64,000 nt of DNA, taken from positions 1 to 64,000 of the forward strand of contig NZ_PXNQ02000014.1 of NCBI RefSeq assembly GCF_003007735.2, in the 5' to 3' direction. The notes under the pieces are model-generated. The model made no database searches, had not been told where the DNA came from, and saw nothing but the letters and a program-made list of their open reading frames with translations. Positions 38,660 through 47,204 of the stretch are shown piece after piece (within the stretch, counting starts at the first letter, position 1; each line of letters begins with the position of its first letter). This DNA comes from Paracoccus methylarcula. GTDB lineage: Bacteria > Pseudomonadota > Alphaproteobacteria > Rhodobacterales > Rhodobacteraceae. The position numbers and the translations under genes were made by a program.

Positions 38660-39400
38660 ATGGAAACAATAGCGCCAGCGACCGCCCCGGTCCTGCTCGA
38701 GAATGTGGGCTATCGCATCGGGGAGATCCCGGTGTTGTCCGGCATTTCGCTTTGCTCTGACGCGATGCGGATCGGTATCATCGGCCGGAACGGATCGGGA
38801 AAGAGCACGCTTGCACGCCTGATCGCCGGGCTGCTGGAGCCGGAGCCGGGCCGGATCCGCATCGAGGATGTCGATATGTTCAAGGACCGGCGCGCCGCCA
38901 TCCGCACCGTGGGAATCCTGTTCCAGAACCCGGAACACCAGATCATTTTCCCCACAGTGGCGGAAGAGATCGGCTTTGGCCTGCGCCAGCTTGGTCAAAA
39001 CAAGCAGGATGCCGAGACCGGGGCTCTGGCCATGCTGACCGGTTTCGGCAAGGCGCATTGGAAGGACGCACCGATCCACGCGCTGTCGCAGGGGCAGAAA
39101 CATCTCGTCTGCATGATGTCGGTTCTCGCCATGCGGCCCCGGCTTCTGGTTCTGGACGAACCTTTTGCGGGGCTGGACATTCCGACGCGCATGCAACTGA
39201 CGCGGCAGTTGAATGCAAGCGGGACGCGGCTCTTGCATATCTCGCATGACACGCGCGATCTTGAAGGTTACGATCAGGTCTACTGGCTCGATGCCGGAAG
39301 AATCCGTGCGAGCGGCCCGCCCGCGCAGCTTTTGCGCGATTTTACAAACGAGATGACCCGGATCGGGGGCGGCGATGATCTCTCTCACCTCGCCAGTTAG
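38660..39400 (+). CDS. bioM: biotin ECF transporter ATPase BioM
   Basis: The ATP-binding subunit of the biotin energy-coupling-factor transporter, about 246 aa. The Walker A is GRNGSGKST, the Q-loop is LFQNPEHQ, the signature ALSQGQKHLV varies from LSGGQ, Walker B is LLVLDEPFAGLD and the switch His is in LHISHDTRD. QNPEHQIIFPTVAEEI is typical of ECF-type A subunits. The start at 38660 is preferred by length; 38615 is possible. It is divergent from trpC. No biotin-repressor box was recognised in the 134-base gap. Confidence 0.93.
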   Translation: METIAPATAPVLLENVGYRIGEIPVLSGISLCSDAMRIGIIGRNGSGKSTLARLIAGLLEPEPGRIRIEDVDMFKDRRAAIRTVGILFQNPEHQIIFPTVAEEIGFGLRQLGQNKQDAETGALAMLTGFGKAHWKDAPIHALSQGQKHLVCMMSVLAMRPRLLVLDEPFAGLDIPTRMQLTRQLNASGTRLLHISHDTRDLEGYDQVYWLDAGRIRASGPPAQLLRDFTNEMTRIGGGDDLSHLAS

Positions 39401-39950
39401 GACATGGGCGCATGGCTGGCCCGCCGGGGTCAAGCTGGCGGGGCTGTGCCTGGCCACGATGCTGTTATTCGCGATCCAGGACATGGCGATCCAGGTGGCG
39501 GCGCTTCTGCTGGTGGCGCTGCTCTATTGCCTGCCGGGACGGGTGTTCCTGCGCAGCGGGCTGACGCATCTGCGCGTCCTTGTCCCCTTTGTCGTCATCC
39601 TGCTGGTCTGGCATTCCGTGACGGACGATCTCGTGCTCGGGATCACGGTCATCCTGCGCATGGTGACCGCCGTCGCGCTGGCCAACCTGGTGACCATGAC
39701 CACCCGGCTGACCGAGTTGATGGACGTGGTGCGCCGCCTGTTGTCCCCCCTGCGCAGAGCGGGAATATCCACCGCGCCGCTGGAGATCGCGATGCCGCTC
39801 TTGATCCGCTTTGCCCCGGTGCTGATCGAGCGGGCGGAACTGATGTTTCAATCATGGCGGGCGCGCTCGGTCCGCCGCCAGAACTGGCGGATCGTCCTGC
39901 CGATGATGCTCTTGGCGCTTGACGATGCGGATCGCGTCGGCGAAGCCTGA
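39375..39950 (+). CDS. bioN: biotin ECF transporter transmembrane protein BioN
   Basis: The T subunit linking BioM to BioY. It is 191 aa with about four to five membrane segments, shorter than generic EcfT. The coupling helices are visible as LMDVVRRLLSPLRRAGIS and IERAELMFQSWRARSVRRQ; the latter carries the Ala-Arg-Ser motif that contacts the ATPase groove. The gene overlaps bioM by 26 bases and precedes bioY by 39 bases. Confidence 0.92.
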   Translation: MISLTSPVRTWAHGWPAGVKLAGLCLATMLLFAIQDMAIQVAALLLVALLYCLPGRVFLRSGLTHLRVLVPFVVILLVWHSVTDDLVLGITVILRMVTAVALANLVTMTTRLTELMDVVRRLLSPLRRAGISTAPLEIAMPLLIRFAPVLIERAELMFQSWRARSVRRQNWRIVLPMMLLALDDADRVGEA

Positions 39951-39989
39951 AGGCGCGCGGCGGCGCCCTGCCCAACAAGGAGAGATGAG

Positions 39990-40553
39990 ATGGAAAAAGA
40001 CCTCGCCCGTATCGCCCTGTTCGCGGCGCTGATCGCGATCCTTGGGGTAATCCCCAAGATCGCACTCGGTTTCGGCGTGCCGATCACCGCGCAGAGCCTT
40101 GGCGTGATGCTGGCCGGTGCCGTGCTGGGCGCGCGTCGCGGCGGGTTGGCCGTGTTGCTGTTCGTCTTTGCCGTGGCGCTTGGCCTGCCACTTCTTGCCG
40201 GAGGCCGTGGCGGGCTTGGCGTCTTCGCGTCGCCGACGGTCGGTTTTGTCATCGGCTTTCCGGTCGCCGCATTCGTGACCGGCCTCGTGGTCGAGCGTAT
40301 GCGCATGGTTCCACCCGCGATCAGCGCGGGCCTTGGGGCCGTCATCGGCGGGATCCTGGTGATGTATGCTTTCGGCACCGTCGGCATGGCCATCGTGCTG
40401 AAGAAAAGCCTTGTCGAGGCGGCATTGCTGAATACGGCCTTCATACCCGGCGACCTGCTCAAGGCGGGGCTGACCGGCATGCTGGTCGCGGCAGTGGCAA
40501 AACTGCGCCCCGAGATGCTGCCCTGGTATCGCGCCTCGGGGCAGCGCATCTGA
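39990..40553 (+). CDS. bioY: biotin transporter substrate-binding protein BioY
   Basis: The S component that binds biotin with high affinity in the inner membrane. It is 187 aa with six hydrophobic segments. The N-terminal PITAQSLGVMLAGAVLGARRGG is the BioY signature, and the next conserved stretch is GGRGGLGVFASPTVGFVIGF. An AAGGAGAG lies before the ATG. It forms a complete bioMNY uptake system and is followed within 11 bases by the acyl-adenylating enzyme gene. Confidence 0.95.
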   Translation: MEKDLARIALFAALIAILGVIPKIALGFGVPITAQSLGVMLAGAVLGARRGGLAVLLFVFAVALGLPLLAGGRGGLGVFASPTVGFVIGFPVAAFVTGLVVERMRMVPPAISAGLGAVIGGILVMYAFGTVGMAIVLKKSLVEAALLNTAFIPGDLLKAGLTGMLVAAVAKLRPEMLPWYRASGQRI

Positions 40554-40564
40554 TCGCCGGGAGG

Positions 40565-41767
40565 ATGGCCGGGTTGCTCCCCGATATCCGGGACCGCTGG
40601 TTCAGGCGGTCCGGCGACAGCGCCATCCTTTCCTGCGGTGCGCATGGGCAGAACCGGCCCACTGTCGCGGCATTGCTCGAATGTATCGATCAGCGCCTGC
40701 CCATCCATGCCAGCCAGGGCGGAGGCGGAGGCATCTCCGCGGCCGGTTTTCCGGATGCCGATGGGCGCCCGCTTCTCTATTGCCAGAGTTCGGGCAGCAC
40801 TGGTGGAGCCAGGACGATCCGCCGCAGCCAGGCCTCCTGGATTGCCAGTTTCGAGGTCAATCACGCGCGTTACGGGATCGGCACCACGGATCGCTATGCG
40901 GTGCTGGGCAGTCTCGGCCATTCGCTGTCGCTCTACGGGATCGTCGAGGCGCTGCATCTCGGGGCGGATCTGCTCGCCCTCGGTGGCGATCTTCCCCGCG
41001 CCCAGCTTGCCACGCTGCGCGAGACAAGGGCGAGCGTGCTTTATGCCACACCGTCGCAACTCGGGCTGCTGCAACGCGCTGGCACTGAACCGCTCCCCGA
41101 TATCCGGCATGTGTTCTGCGGGGGCGGCGCGCTTGGGGGCGATGGGCGTGCCGCTGCCGCGGCGCTTTTCCCGAATGCCGGGATCTACGAGTTCTACGGC
41201 GCCTCCGAGACCAGCTTCGTCACGATCAGCGATTCCGATACTCCGTCAGGTTCGGTTGGCCGCGCCTATCCAGGGGTGACACTGAAACTTCAACCGGTCG
41301 CCGGGAATGATGCCGAGATATGGGTCAACAGCCCCTATCTCTTCGATGGCTACGAGGGCGAGGGCAGTGGCGACACCCGCCGCGACGGCGATTTCCTGAC
41401 CGTCGGCGAAATCGGCTGGCTGGATGAACAGGGTAACCTGTTCCTGCGCGGGCGCAGATCGCGCATGGTGACGGTAGCCGATGTGAACGTGTTCCTTGAA
41501 GATATCGAACGCGTCATGACCGGCGATTGCGCGGGCCGGGCCTGTGCGGCCATTGCCGTGCCCGATGCCTTGCGGGGACATGCGGTGATTGGCTTTGTCG
41601 AAGGTGCGGCGGATAAGGCGCTGGCCGAGAAGATGAAATTCCGCTGTCGGACCTCTCTCGGTCCGTTCGCGGCGCCGCGCCGGATCGGCTTTCTCGATCC
41701 CATGCCGATGCTGCCCTCGGGCAAGCCCGATCTCGCCGCCTTGCAGCGCATCGCCGGAGCAGGGTGA
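40565..41767 (+). CDS. AMP-binding acyl-CoA synthetase-like enzyme linked to bioMNY
   Basis: A short (400 aa) member of the acyl-adenylate superfamily. The P-loop reads YCQSSGSTGGARTI where SSGTTGxPK is usual, so the Lys is absent. The A5 motif is YEFYGASETSF, A7/A8 is GEIGWLDEQGNLFLRGRRSRMV and the C-terminal motif ends PSGKPDL, keeping the catalytic Lys. The N-terminal subdomain is reduced relative to full-length enzymes (over 500 aa). It sits between bioY and a thiolase with overlapping ends, so it may activate a biotin precursor such as a dicarboxylic acid; this is inference. A GGGAGG is very close to the ATG. Confidence 0.85.
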   Translation: MAGLLPDIRDRWFRRSGDSAILSCGAHGQNRPTVAALLECIDQRLPIHASQGGGGGISAAGFPDADGRPLLYCQSSGSTGGARTIRRSQASWIASFEVNHARYGIGTTDRYAVLGSLGHSLSLYGIVEALHLGADLLALGGDLPRAQLATLRETRASVLYATPSQLGLLQRAGTEPLPDIRHVFCGGGALGGDGRAAAAALFPNAGIYEFYGASETSFVTISDSDTPSGSVGRAYPGVTLKLQPVAGNDAEIWVNSPYLFDGYEGEGSGDTRRDGDFLTVGEIGWLDEQGNLFLRGRRSRMVTVADVNVFLEDIERVMTGDCAGRACAAIAVPDALRGHAVIGFVEGAADKALAEKMKFRCRTSLGPFAAPRRIGFLDPMPMLPSGKPDLAALQRIAGAG

Positions 41768-42873
41768 TGCGCCGCTCCCGTATCGTGGCGGCAAGGCGCA
41801 GCGCGGTCACCCCAAGGGGCGGCGCGTTCCGGGCGCTGGAACTGCATCAACTCGCTGCACCGGTCATTCAGGCGGCTCTCGCGGATGCCGGTATCGCGGT
41901 GGCGGAGGTGGGCGAGCTGATCCTCGGCAATGCCCTTGGGGCAGGGGGTAATCCCGCCCGCGTTGCTGCCCTGGCCAGCGGCCTGCCCGAGCGCGTCGCG
42001 GGGCTGACGCTGGATCGGCAATGCTGTGGCGGGCTGGACGCGATCCTGCTGGGCGATGCGATGATCCGTTCGGGGATGCACGAGGTCGTCATCGCGGGTG
42101 GGGTGGAAAGCTATTCCCGCCGCCCCCTGCGGCTGCGCAGCTTTGCGGATGGGCGCGAGCCTCAACCCTATGACCAGCCGCCCTTCACCCCTTGGCCCGA
42201 GCGCGACCCGGAGATGTCCGCCGCAGCCGGAGCGCTGGCCGACAGGCTCGGGATCACGCGGGAAGTGCAGGAGAGTTGGGCCATGCGCAGTCATGGCAAT
42301 GCCCTTGCCGCGATGCCCGTCATGCAGCAGGGCGAGATCGTGCCACTGGCGGGCGTCACCAGCGACAGTTTCGCCCGCAACCTGACCCCACCGATCTGCG
42401 CCCGCGCCAAGGTGCTTGCCGGGACCGTCACGACGGCCACGACGGCGGTGGCCGCCGATGGGGTGGCGGTCTGCGTGCTTGTCTCGGACAGGCTGGCCGA
42501 GCGCATGGGGCAGGATGGTCCCGAGATCGTCGGCGGCGCCACCATCGGCGGTGATCCAGAATTGCCGGGCCTCGCCCCCATCGCGGCGATCCGCTCCGTT
42601 CTGGCGGATCAGCGCCTCGATCCGTCGGCGATCGACCGCGCCGAGATCATGGAGGCTTTCGCGGCACAGGCCATCGCCTGCCAGCAGGGGGCGGGGCTCG
42701 ACCCCGCAATCGTCAATCGTGGCGGGGGCGCACTCGCCCGCGGCCATCCCATCGGGGCAAGTGGCGCGATCAACGCGGTGCGCTTGATCCGCGACATGCG
42801 GCCAGGTGAATACGGCCTTGCCGCGATTGCCGCGGCCGGTGGGCTGGGCACGGCGCTCTTGCTCAGGAGTTGA
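41764..42873 (+). CDS. thiolase-family protein lacking the C-terminal catalytic cysteine
   Basis: A 369-residue thiolase-fold protein, shorter than the usual 390-400. The nucleophile region LTLDRQCCGGLDA keeps Cys87. The late His motif RGGGALARGHPIGASGA is intact. The C-terminal loop, normally with a Cys followed by GGG, reads AIAAAGGLGTALLL, so the second catalytic Cys is replaced by Ala. Claisen condensation or thiolysis would therefore be altered or lost. The start is the GTG at 41764, overlapping the ligase stop, or the ATG at 41767. Operon position suggests work on biotin-precursor acyl-CoAs. Confidence 0.85.
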   Translation: MMRRSRIVAARRSAVTPRGGAFRALELHQLAAPVIQAALADAGIAVAEVGELILGNALGAGGNPARVAALASGLPERVAGLTLDRQCCGGLDAILLGDAMIRSGMHEVVIAGGVESYSRRPLRLRSFADGREPQPYDQPPFTPWPERDPEMSAAAGALADRLGITREVQESWAMRSHGNALAAMPVMQQGEIVPLAGVTSDSFARNLTPPICARAKVLAGTVTTATTAVAADGVAVCVLVSDRLAERMGQDGPEIVGGATIGGDPELPGLAPIAAIRSVLADQRLDPSAIDRAEIMEAFAAQAIACQQGAGLDPAIVNRGGGALARGHPIGASGAINAVRLIRDMRPGEYGLAAIAAAGGLGTALLLRS

Positions 42874-43549
42874 GGTCGAAGCCGTAGAAGCGGCTGAAAA
42901 CCGGCAGTTCCTCCCGCTCGGTCCTGACCTGGTTCACTGGCGCATCCCTGTCGGCCACGCCAAGCGCGATCCCGCAAACCACCATTTCCCCCTCGGGCAG
43001 GCCGAGATGGCGATGCACGACTGGCCCGTATTGTGCCAGGGCACCGATGCCGGTCGCCGCGTAGCCCTGATCCTCGGCGGCCAGCAGCAGCGCCATCAGC
43101 GACATGCCCAGATCCATGAAGCAACCCTTGCCCATGGCCCGGTCGATGGTCACCACGATCCCGACCGGCGCGCCGAAGAACTCGTAATTGCGTTCGAATT
43201 GACGCTGCCGCGCCTCGATGTCCCGCCGCTCGATCCCGAGCGCCGCGTAAAGGGCATAGCCTGCCGCGACCTGCCTTGCCTTGAGTTCCCTGGGCATCGG
43301 CTCGGGGAAATAGGAATATTCCCGGCTCTGCGGCTCTCCCGCCGCGATGGCTGCCTTGAGCGACTGCACCAATCCTTCCAGCGCCGCCCCGGTCAGGGCA
43401 TGAAACCGCCCCGGTTGCAGGTTGGCGCCGCTTGGCGCGGTCCGGGCAAGCCGCAGGATATGTTCAATCGCCGCGCGCCCGATCGGTTCCCCTGTGAAGG
43501 CCCGGGTCGAGCGCCGCTGCGACAGAAGTTTCTCGAACTCGCTCTCCAT
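42863..43549 (-). CDS. nitroreductase-family flavoprotein
   Basis: An FMN-dependent NAD(P)H nitroreductase-fold enzyme of about 228 aa. The N-terminal FMN-binding RRSTRAFTGEPI and ARTAPSGANLQPG are clear. The last phosphate-binding part reads GIALGVADRDAPVN, then REELPVFSRFYG. The substrate may be a nitro compound or a quinone. The start at 43549 (after GAGG) is preferred. An in-frame ATG at 43591 reading MKKKPVSG lies inside the tail of the intergenic repeat, so it is likely spurious. It overlaps the convergent thiolase gene by 11 bases. Confidence 0.88.
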   Translation of the reverse strand: MESEFEKLLSQRRSTRAFTGEPIGRAAIEHILRLARTAPSGANLQPGRFHALTGAALEGLVQSLKAAIAAGEPQSREYSYFPEPMPRELKARQVAAGYALYAALGIERRDIEARQRQFERNYEFFGAPVGIVVTIDRAMGKGCFMDLGMSLMALLLAAEDQGYAATGIGALAQYGPVVHRHLGLPEGEMVVCGIALGVADRDAPVNQVRTEREELPVFSRFYGFDLNS

Positions 43550-43576
43550 GCCGACAGGCACCTCCTGCCCCGAAAC

Positions 43577-43640
43577 CGGCTTCTTCTTCATGAAAATATC
43601 CCCGCCGGAGGCGAGAAGGGCCGGGCGATCCGCCCGGCCC
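43577..43640 (-). repeat. intergenic hairpin element, copy 3 (after icd)
   Basis: Read on the minus strand, downstream of icd, a 10-bp hairpin (43618-43627 with 43631-43640; GGGCCGGGCG/CGCCCGGCCC, 3-base loop) is followed by CCTCCGGCGGGGATATTTTC and then GAAGAAGAAG. It is the same plan and tail as the copies after lpdA and after the esterase. The hairpin probably also terminates icd. Confidence 0.7.
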
Positions 43641-43657
43641 GTTTTCATCGCGCCGCC

Positions 43658-44869
43658 TTATGCCAGCGCCTTGTCCAGATATTCGTCGACCTTTTCCAGG
43701 TAACCCATGGTGGTCAGCCATTTCTGGTCCGGGCCGACCAGCAGGGCGAGGTCCTTGGTCATGAAACCGTCCTCGACCGCCTGCACCGTCACCTTCTCCA
43801 GCGTTTCGGCGAATGTGGCCAGTTGCGTATTGCCGTCCAGCTTGGCGCGGTGCTTCAGCCCGCCCGTCCATGCGAAGATCGAGGCGATGGAGTTGGTCGA
43901 GGTGGCGTTGCCCTTCTGATGCTCGCGGTAATGGCGAGTCACGGTGCCATGCGCGGCCTCGGATTCGACGACTTTCCCGTCCGGGGTCATCAGCACCGAG
44001 GTCATCAGCCCAAGCGAGCCAAAGCCCTGCGCGACGGTATCCGACTGCACATCGCCATCGTAGTTCTTGCAGGCCCAGACATAGCCGCCCGACCATTTCA
44101 GCGCCGAGGCGACCATGTCGTCGATCAGCCGGTGCTCGTAATGGATGCCCTTTTTCTTGAACTCGGCCTCGAATTCCTGCTCGTAGACTTCCTGGAACAG
44201 GTCCTTGAAACGGCCGTCATAGGCCTTGAGGATGGTGTTCTTGGTGGACAGGTAGACCGGCAACCCGCGGTTCAGACCGTAATTCAGCGAGGCGCGGGCG
44301 AAATCGCGGATCGATTCATCAAGGTTGTACATCGCCATGGTGACACCCGAGCCCGGAGCCTGGAAAACCTCGTGCTCGATGGTCTCGCCGTCATCGCCGA
44401 CGAACTTGATCGACAGCTTGCCCTTGCCGGGGAACCTGAAATCGGTGGCGCGGTACTGGTCGCCAAAGGCGTGGCGGCCGACGATGATGGGCTGGGTCCA
44501 GCCCGGCACAAGGCGCGGCACGTTCTTGCAGATGATCGGCTCGCGGAAGATCACGCCGCCCAGGATGTTGCGGATCGTGCCATTGGGCGAGCGCCACATC
44601 TTCTTGAGGCCGAACTCCTCGACCCGAGCCTCGTCGGGGGTGATGGTGGCGCATTTCACGCCGGCGCCGTATTGCTTGATCGCCTCTGCCGCGTCCACGG
44701 TGATCTGGTCGTCGGTGCGGTCGCGCTCTTCGATCCCGAGGTCGTAATATTTCAGGTCGATATCCAGATAGGGCAGGATCAGCTTTTGCTTGATGAAGTC
44801 CCAGATGATCCGGGTCATCTCATCGCCGTCGAGCTCGACGACGGGGTTCTCTACCTTGATCTTCGACAT
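43658..44869 (-). CDS. icd: NADP-dependent isocitrate dehydrogenase
   Basis: Oxidatively decarboxylates isocitrate to 2-oxoglutarate in the citric acid cycle. It is 403 aa, the eukaryote-like dimeric type common in alphaproteobacteria. It starts [21 protein letters not shown]. Substrate-binding SPNGTIRN, the phosphate-binding Arg residues, metal-binding Asp in [10 protein letters not shown] and NYDGDVQSD, and the NADP-binding region [19 protein letters not shown] are visible. It is a single gene ended by a strong hairpin. An inverted repeat lies upstream. Confidence 0.96.
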   Translation of the reverse strand: MSKIKVENPVVELDGDEMTRIIWDFIKQKLILPYLDIDLKYYDLGIEERDRTDDQITVDAAEAIKQYGAGVKCATITPDEARVEEFGLKKMWRSPNGTIRNILGGVIFREPIICKNVPRLVPGWTQPIIVGRHAFGDQYRATDFRFPGKGKLSIKFVGDDGETIEHEVFQAPGSGVTMAMYNLDESIRDFARASLNYGLNRGLPVYLSTKNTILKAYDGRFKDLFQEVYEQEFEAEFKKKGIHYEHRLIDDMVASALKWSGGYVWACKNYDGDVQSDTVAQGFGSLGLMTSVLMTPDGKVVESEAAHGTVTRHYREHQKGNATSTNSIASIFAWTGGLKHRAKLDGNTQLATFAETLEKVTVQAVEDGFMTKDLALLVGPDQKWLTTMGYLEKVDEYLDKALA

Positions 44870-44938
44870 GGGTGTTCCCTTCGGCTATAGGATTCGCTCA
44901 CGGCGTCATAGCCGATAACGGCAGGGAAGGAAAGCGTT

Positions 44939-44954
44939 GTATGCTATTGCATAC
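44939..44954. promoter_or_regulatory. inverted repeat upstream of icd (candidate operator)
   Basis: GTATGC (44939-44944) and GCATAC (44949-44954) form a perfect 6-bp inverted repeat around TATT, about 70 bases upstream of the icd start. A related repeat, GGTATACA/TGTATGCC, lies at 55955-55977. The shape resembles GntR-family operators; the protein is unknown. The region 44870-45020 otherwise holds no gene. Confidence 0.35.
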
Positions 44955-45020
44955 CGTTTTACCTAACCGACTGTTACACCCTCTTGGGAACGGGGTGCAG
45001 AGCCTTGCCTGCCATCGGTG

Positions 45021-45938
45021 TCAATCCAGACGCGCCTCGTAGACGAATATCCGGCTTTCGTCATCTTCGGGCATGAACCATGCGCGCAGCCCACCATCGA
45101 CAGGGGCCATCCAGACCGGATTATGCGTCATCACCAGCCCGTCCTCGGTCCAGAGCGGGACAGGGGCCTGATGAACGGGCCGGTTGCCTTGCAGATCGAT
45201 CAGTTCAACGCCGCCAAGCGCGAATTCCGCGTCATTGACCTGGTATTTGGCGATCCCGGTGCAGAGCGCCTGTCCCGGCGCCGCAAGCTGGCAATCCTGG
45301 TAATCGACGTAATGGCTGGGATTCGGCACGATCAATTCTTCGCGTGGGGTATCGGCATTGGTGACCTTGCCTGCCTCGTCCAGCGTGAAGCCGTAGAAGC
45401 GGCGCGATCCCCAACTGACAGCATGCAGAGTGTTGCTGGTCGGATCGCGGAGAATGCCGCCGATATGGTCGGGATAGCGAAAGACCTCCTCTGCCTCCAT
45501 GGTCTCGGGATCGACGCGATAGACAATGCTGGCCGAGTCGGGGCGGTATTCGGCGACCGGCACCCAGAGATGCTCGCCATCGAAATCCATGCCGCCCGGA
45601 TGGTAGATGTCACCATCGGCCAGCGTGATGCTGTCGACCAGATTGCCTTCCATGTCCATCTTGAACAGATGTCCCACGCCTTCTCCGGCGCTGCGGTCCA
45701 TGCCGTCGCGGGGCGTGTCGTATTTCTCGGTCGGGGTGACGATCTCGACCGAGGAGACAAAGATGTGATCGCCGATGATCGCCATTCCCTGCGGGTGGTG
45801 GGTGGGGAACTGGACCTCGGTGGTGCTGACCGCTTGCCATTCGGTGCCGCGCGTCAGGGATTTGACCCGGTCGCCCAAATCATCGGCAAAGGCGGAAAAT
45901 GGGGTGCAAAGCGTGATTGCGATGGCGATATGGCGCAT
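45021..45938 (-). CDS. exported DUF6454-type beta-propeller-like protein
   Basis: A 305-residue protein with a signal peptide, MRHIAIAITLCTPFSAFADD, cleaved probably after AFA. The mature part has repeated strand-rich blocks (HHPQGMAIIGDHIFVSS, HPGGMDFDGEHLWVPVAEY, HIGGILRDPTSNTLHAVSWG), consistent with a beta-propeller. Two Cys (CQLAAPGQALC) could form a disulfide in the periplasm. The start at 45938 has an ideal GGAGG upstream and begins exactly at the signal peptide. Family assignment is from overall resemblance; function unknown. Confidence 0.75.
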   Translation of the reverse strand: MRHIAIAITLCTPFSAFADDLGDRVKSLTRGTEWQAVSTTEVQFPTHHPQGMAIIGDHIFVSSVEIVTPTEKYDTPRDGMDRSAGEGVGHLFKMDMEGNLVDSITLADGDIYHPGGMDFDGEHLWVPVAEYRPDSASIVYRVDPETMEAEEVFRYPDHIGGILRDPTSNTLHAVSWGSRRFYGFTLDEAGKVTNADTPREELIVPNPSHYVDYQDCQLAAPGQALCTGIAKYQVNDAEFALGGVELIDLQGNRPVHQAPVPLWTEDGLVMTHNPVWMAPVDGGLRAWFMPEDDESRIFVYEARLD

Positions 45939-46030
45939 GTCGATCCTCCGAAGCTGTTCGCTGCTGGATAGGCGGATCGTGACAAGGAAATATGACAATT
46001 CCCAGCACAGCACCGGGTTTTGTCACATGC

Positions 46031-47161
46031 TCACTCTGCGAAGTGGTGGCGCAACTCCTGCCAGAGCCAATTCCAGATCTCGGGCGCACCCTGTTCGACC
46101 CACGGTCCGACCCGCGCCTCGATATCGGCCAGCGTCACGTCGTATTCGACCCATCCCGCACCGCCGGAGCGCAGGTTCTGGATGGCTGGCTGGCACCGGT
46201 CCAGAGCCTTGGCAAAGATGGCGTCGGGGGTCTCGACAGCCTCGAACTCTCGCCAGAGCGACAGGAATTCCGCGGCTTGCGATACGGGCAACAGACCGAA
46301 TATCCGCTCTGCCGCCGCGGTTTCGGCTGCCTGCACGGCCGCTGAATGATGCGCCTGCCCACCGGCCGAATGCAGCGGCACATCGCCGGTATCGATCTCG
46401 ACCAGATCATGCAGCAAAAGCATGCGGATGACGCGCCCGGGATCGACCCCGGCCCCGGCATATCCGCCCAGGACCAGCGCATAGAGCGCCAGGTGCCAGC
46501 TATGCTCGCCGCTATTCTCGCGGCGCGAGGCGTCGATCAGCGTGTTGGCGCGATGGACCGATTTCAGCAGGTCGGCTTCGGTCAGGAAGCGCAGGCGCGC
46601 AGCCAGATCGCCACCGGGCAGGGCTTGCCCGTCCAGCAGGGCATCCGCGGCCTCCATCGCCTCGGGCCACTCACGGCGCAGGCGGGCCGCGCGTCCGCCG
46701 GACATGTTGTCCCGCACGATGGCGACGTGATCGGGCAGCGGCTTGCCGGCCATCAGCACCTGGAACAAGGGCTGGCTGTGATCCATCCGCTTGGCCATCC
46801 GGGCATCCGGCGTCTCTGCCGCCTCGAATTCGCGCCACAGCGCATGCAGCGCCTCGCCATCCGGGGCAAGGCCGAACAGGCGCGCGGCGGCGCGTGCCTC
46901 GGCCTGCGCGACGGCAGAGGCGTCATGGGACAGGTGGATCGGATGATCGCCGGTGTCGATCTCGACCAGGTCATGCAGCAGGGTCATGGCGATGGCGCGA
47001 TCCGAAGCGCCAAAGACCATAGCGTAAAGGGCGACATGCCAGCTATGCTCGGCGCTGTTCTCCGGGCGGGAGAGATCCATCAGCACATTCGCCCGCTCGA
47101 CCGATTTCAGCCGGTCGGCTTCGCAGAGGAAGGTGAAATGGCGGGGGAGATTGCCATGCAT
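46031..47161 (-). CDS. tandem HD-domain protein (two YfbR-like domains fused)
   Basis: A 376-residue protein made of two homologous HD-superfamily phosphohydrolase domains. Domain 1 (about 8-175) has AEHSWH with His39, LLHDLVEIDTGD with His63-Asp64 and a distal Asp127. Domain 2 (about 188-376) has GEHSWH with His220, LLLHDLVEIDTGD with His251-Asp252 and Asp321. Both metal sites appear intact. Single-domain relatives are 5'-deoxynucleotidases and related hydrolases of about 190 aa. The duplication and fusion are unusual. The start at 47161 follows the conserved RLKSVxRAN pattern, seen in each half. Confidence 0.88.
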   Translation of the reverse strand: MHGNLPRHFTFLCEADRLKSVERANVLMDLSRPENSAEHSWHVALYAMVFGASDRAIAMTLLHDLVEIDTGDHPIHLSHDASAVAQAEARAAARLFGLAPDGEALHALWREFEAAETPDARMAKRMDHSQPLFQVLMAGKPLPDHVAIVRDNMSGGRAARLRREWPEAMEAADALLDGQALPGGDLAARLRFLTEADLLKSVHRANTLIDASRRENSGEHSWHLALYALVLGGYAGAGVDPGRVIRMLLLHDLVEIDTGDVPLHSAGGQAHHSAAVQAAETAAAERIFGLLPVSQAAEFLSLWREFEAVETPDAIFAKALDRCQPAIQNLRSGGAGWVEYDVTLADIEARVGPWVEQGAPEIWNWLWQELRHHFAE

Positions 47162-47204
47162 GGATGTCGTTCTCCCCCAAGTGGTTGGCCCGGCAGGCTG
47201 CCCG

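Noticed and set aside
43550-43591. Upstream MKKKPVSG start for the nitroreductase
   Set aside because: The extension lies in the conserved tail of the intergenic repeat copy, so the coding look is accidental; GAGG before 43549 supports the shorter start.
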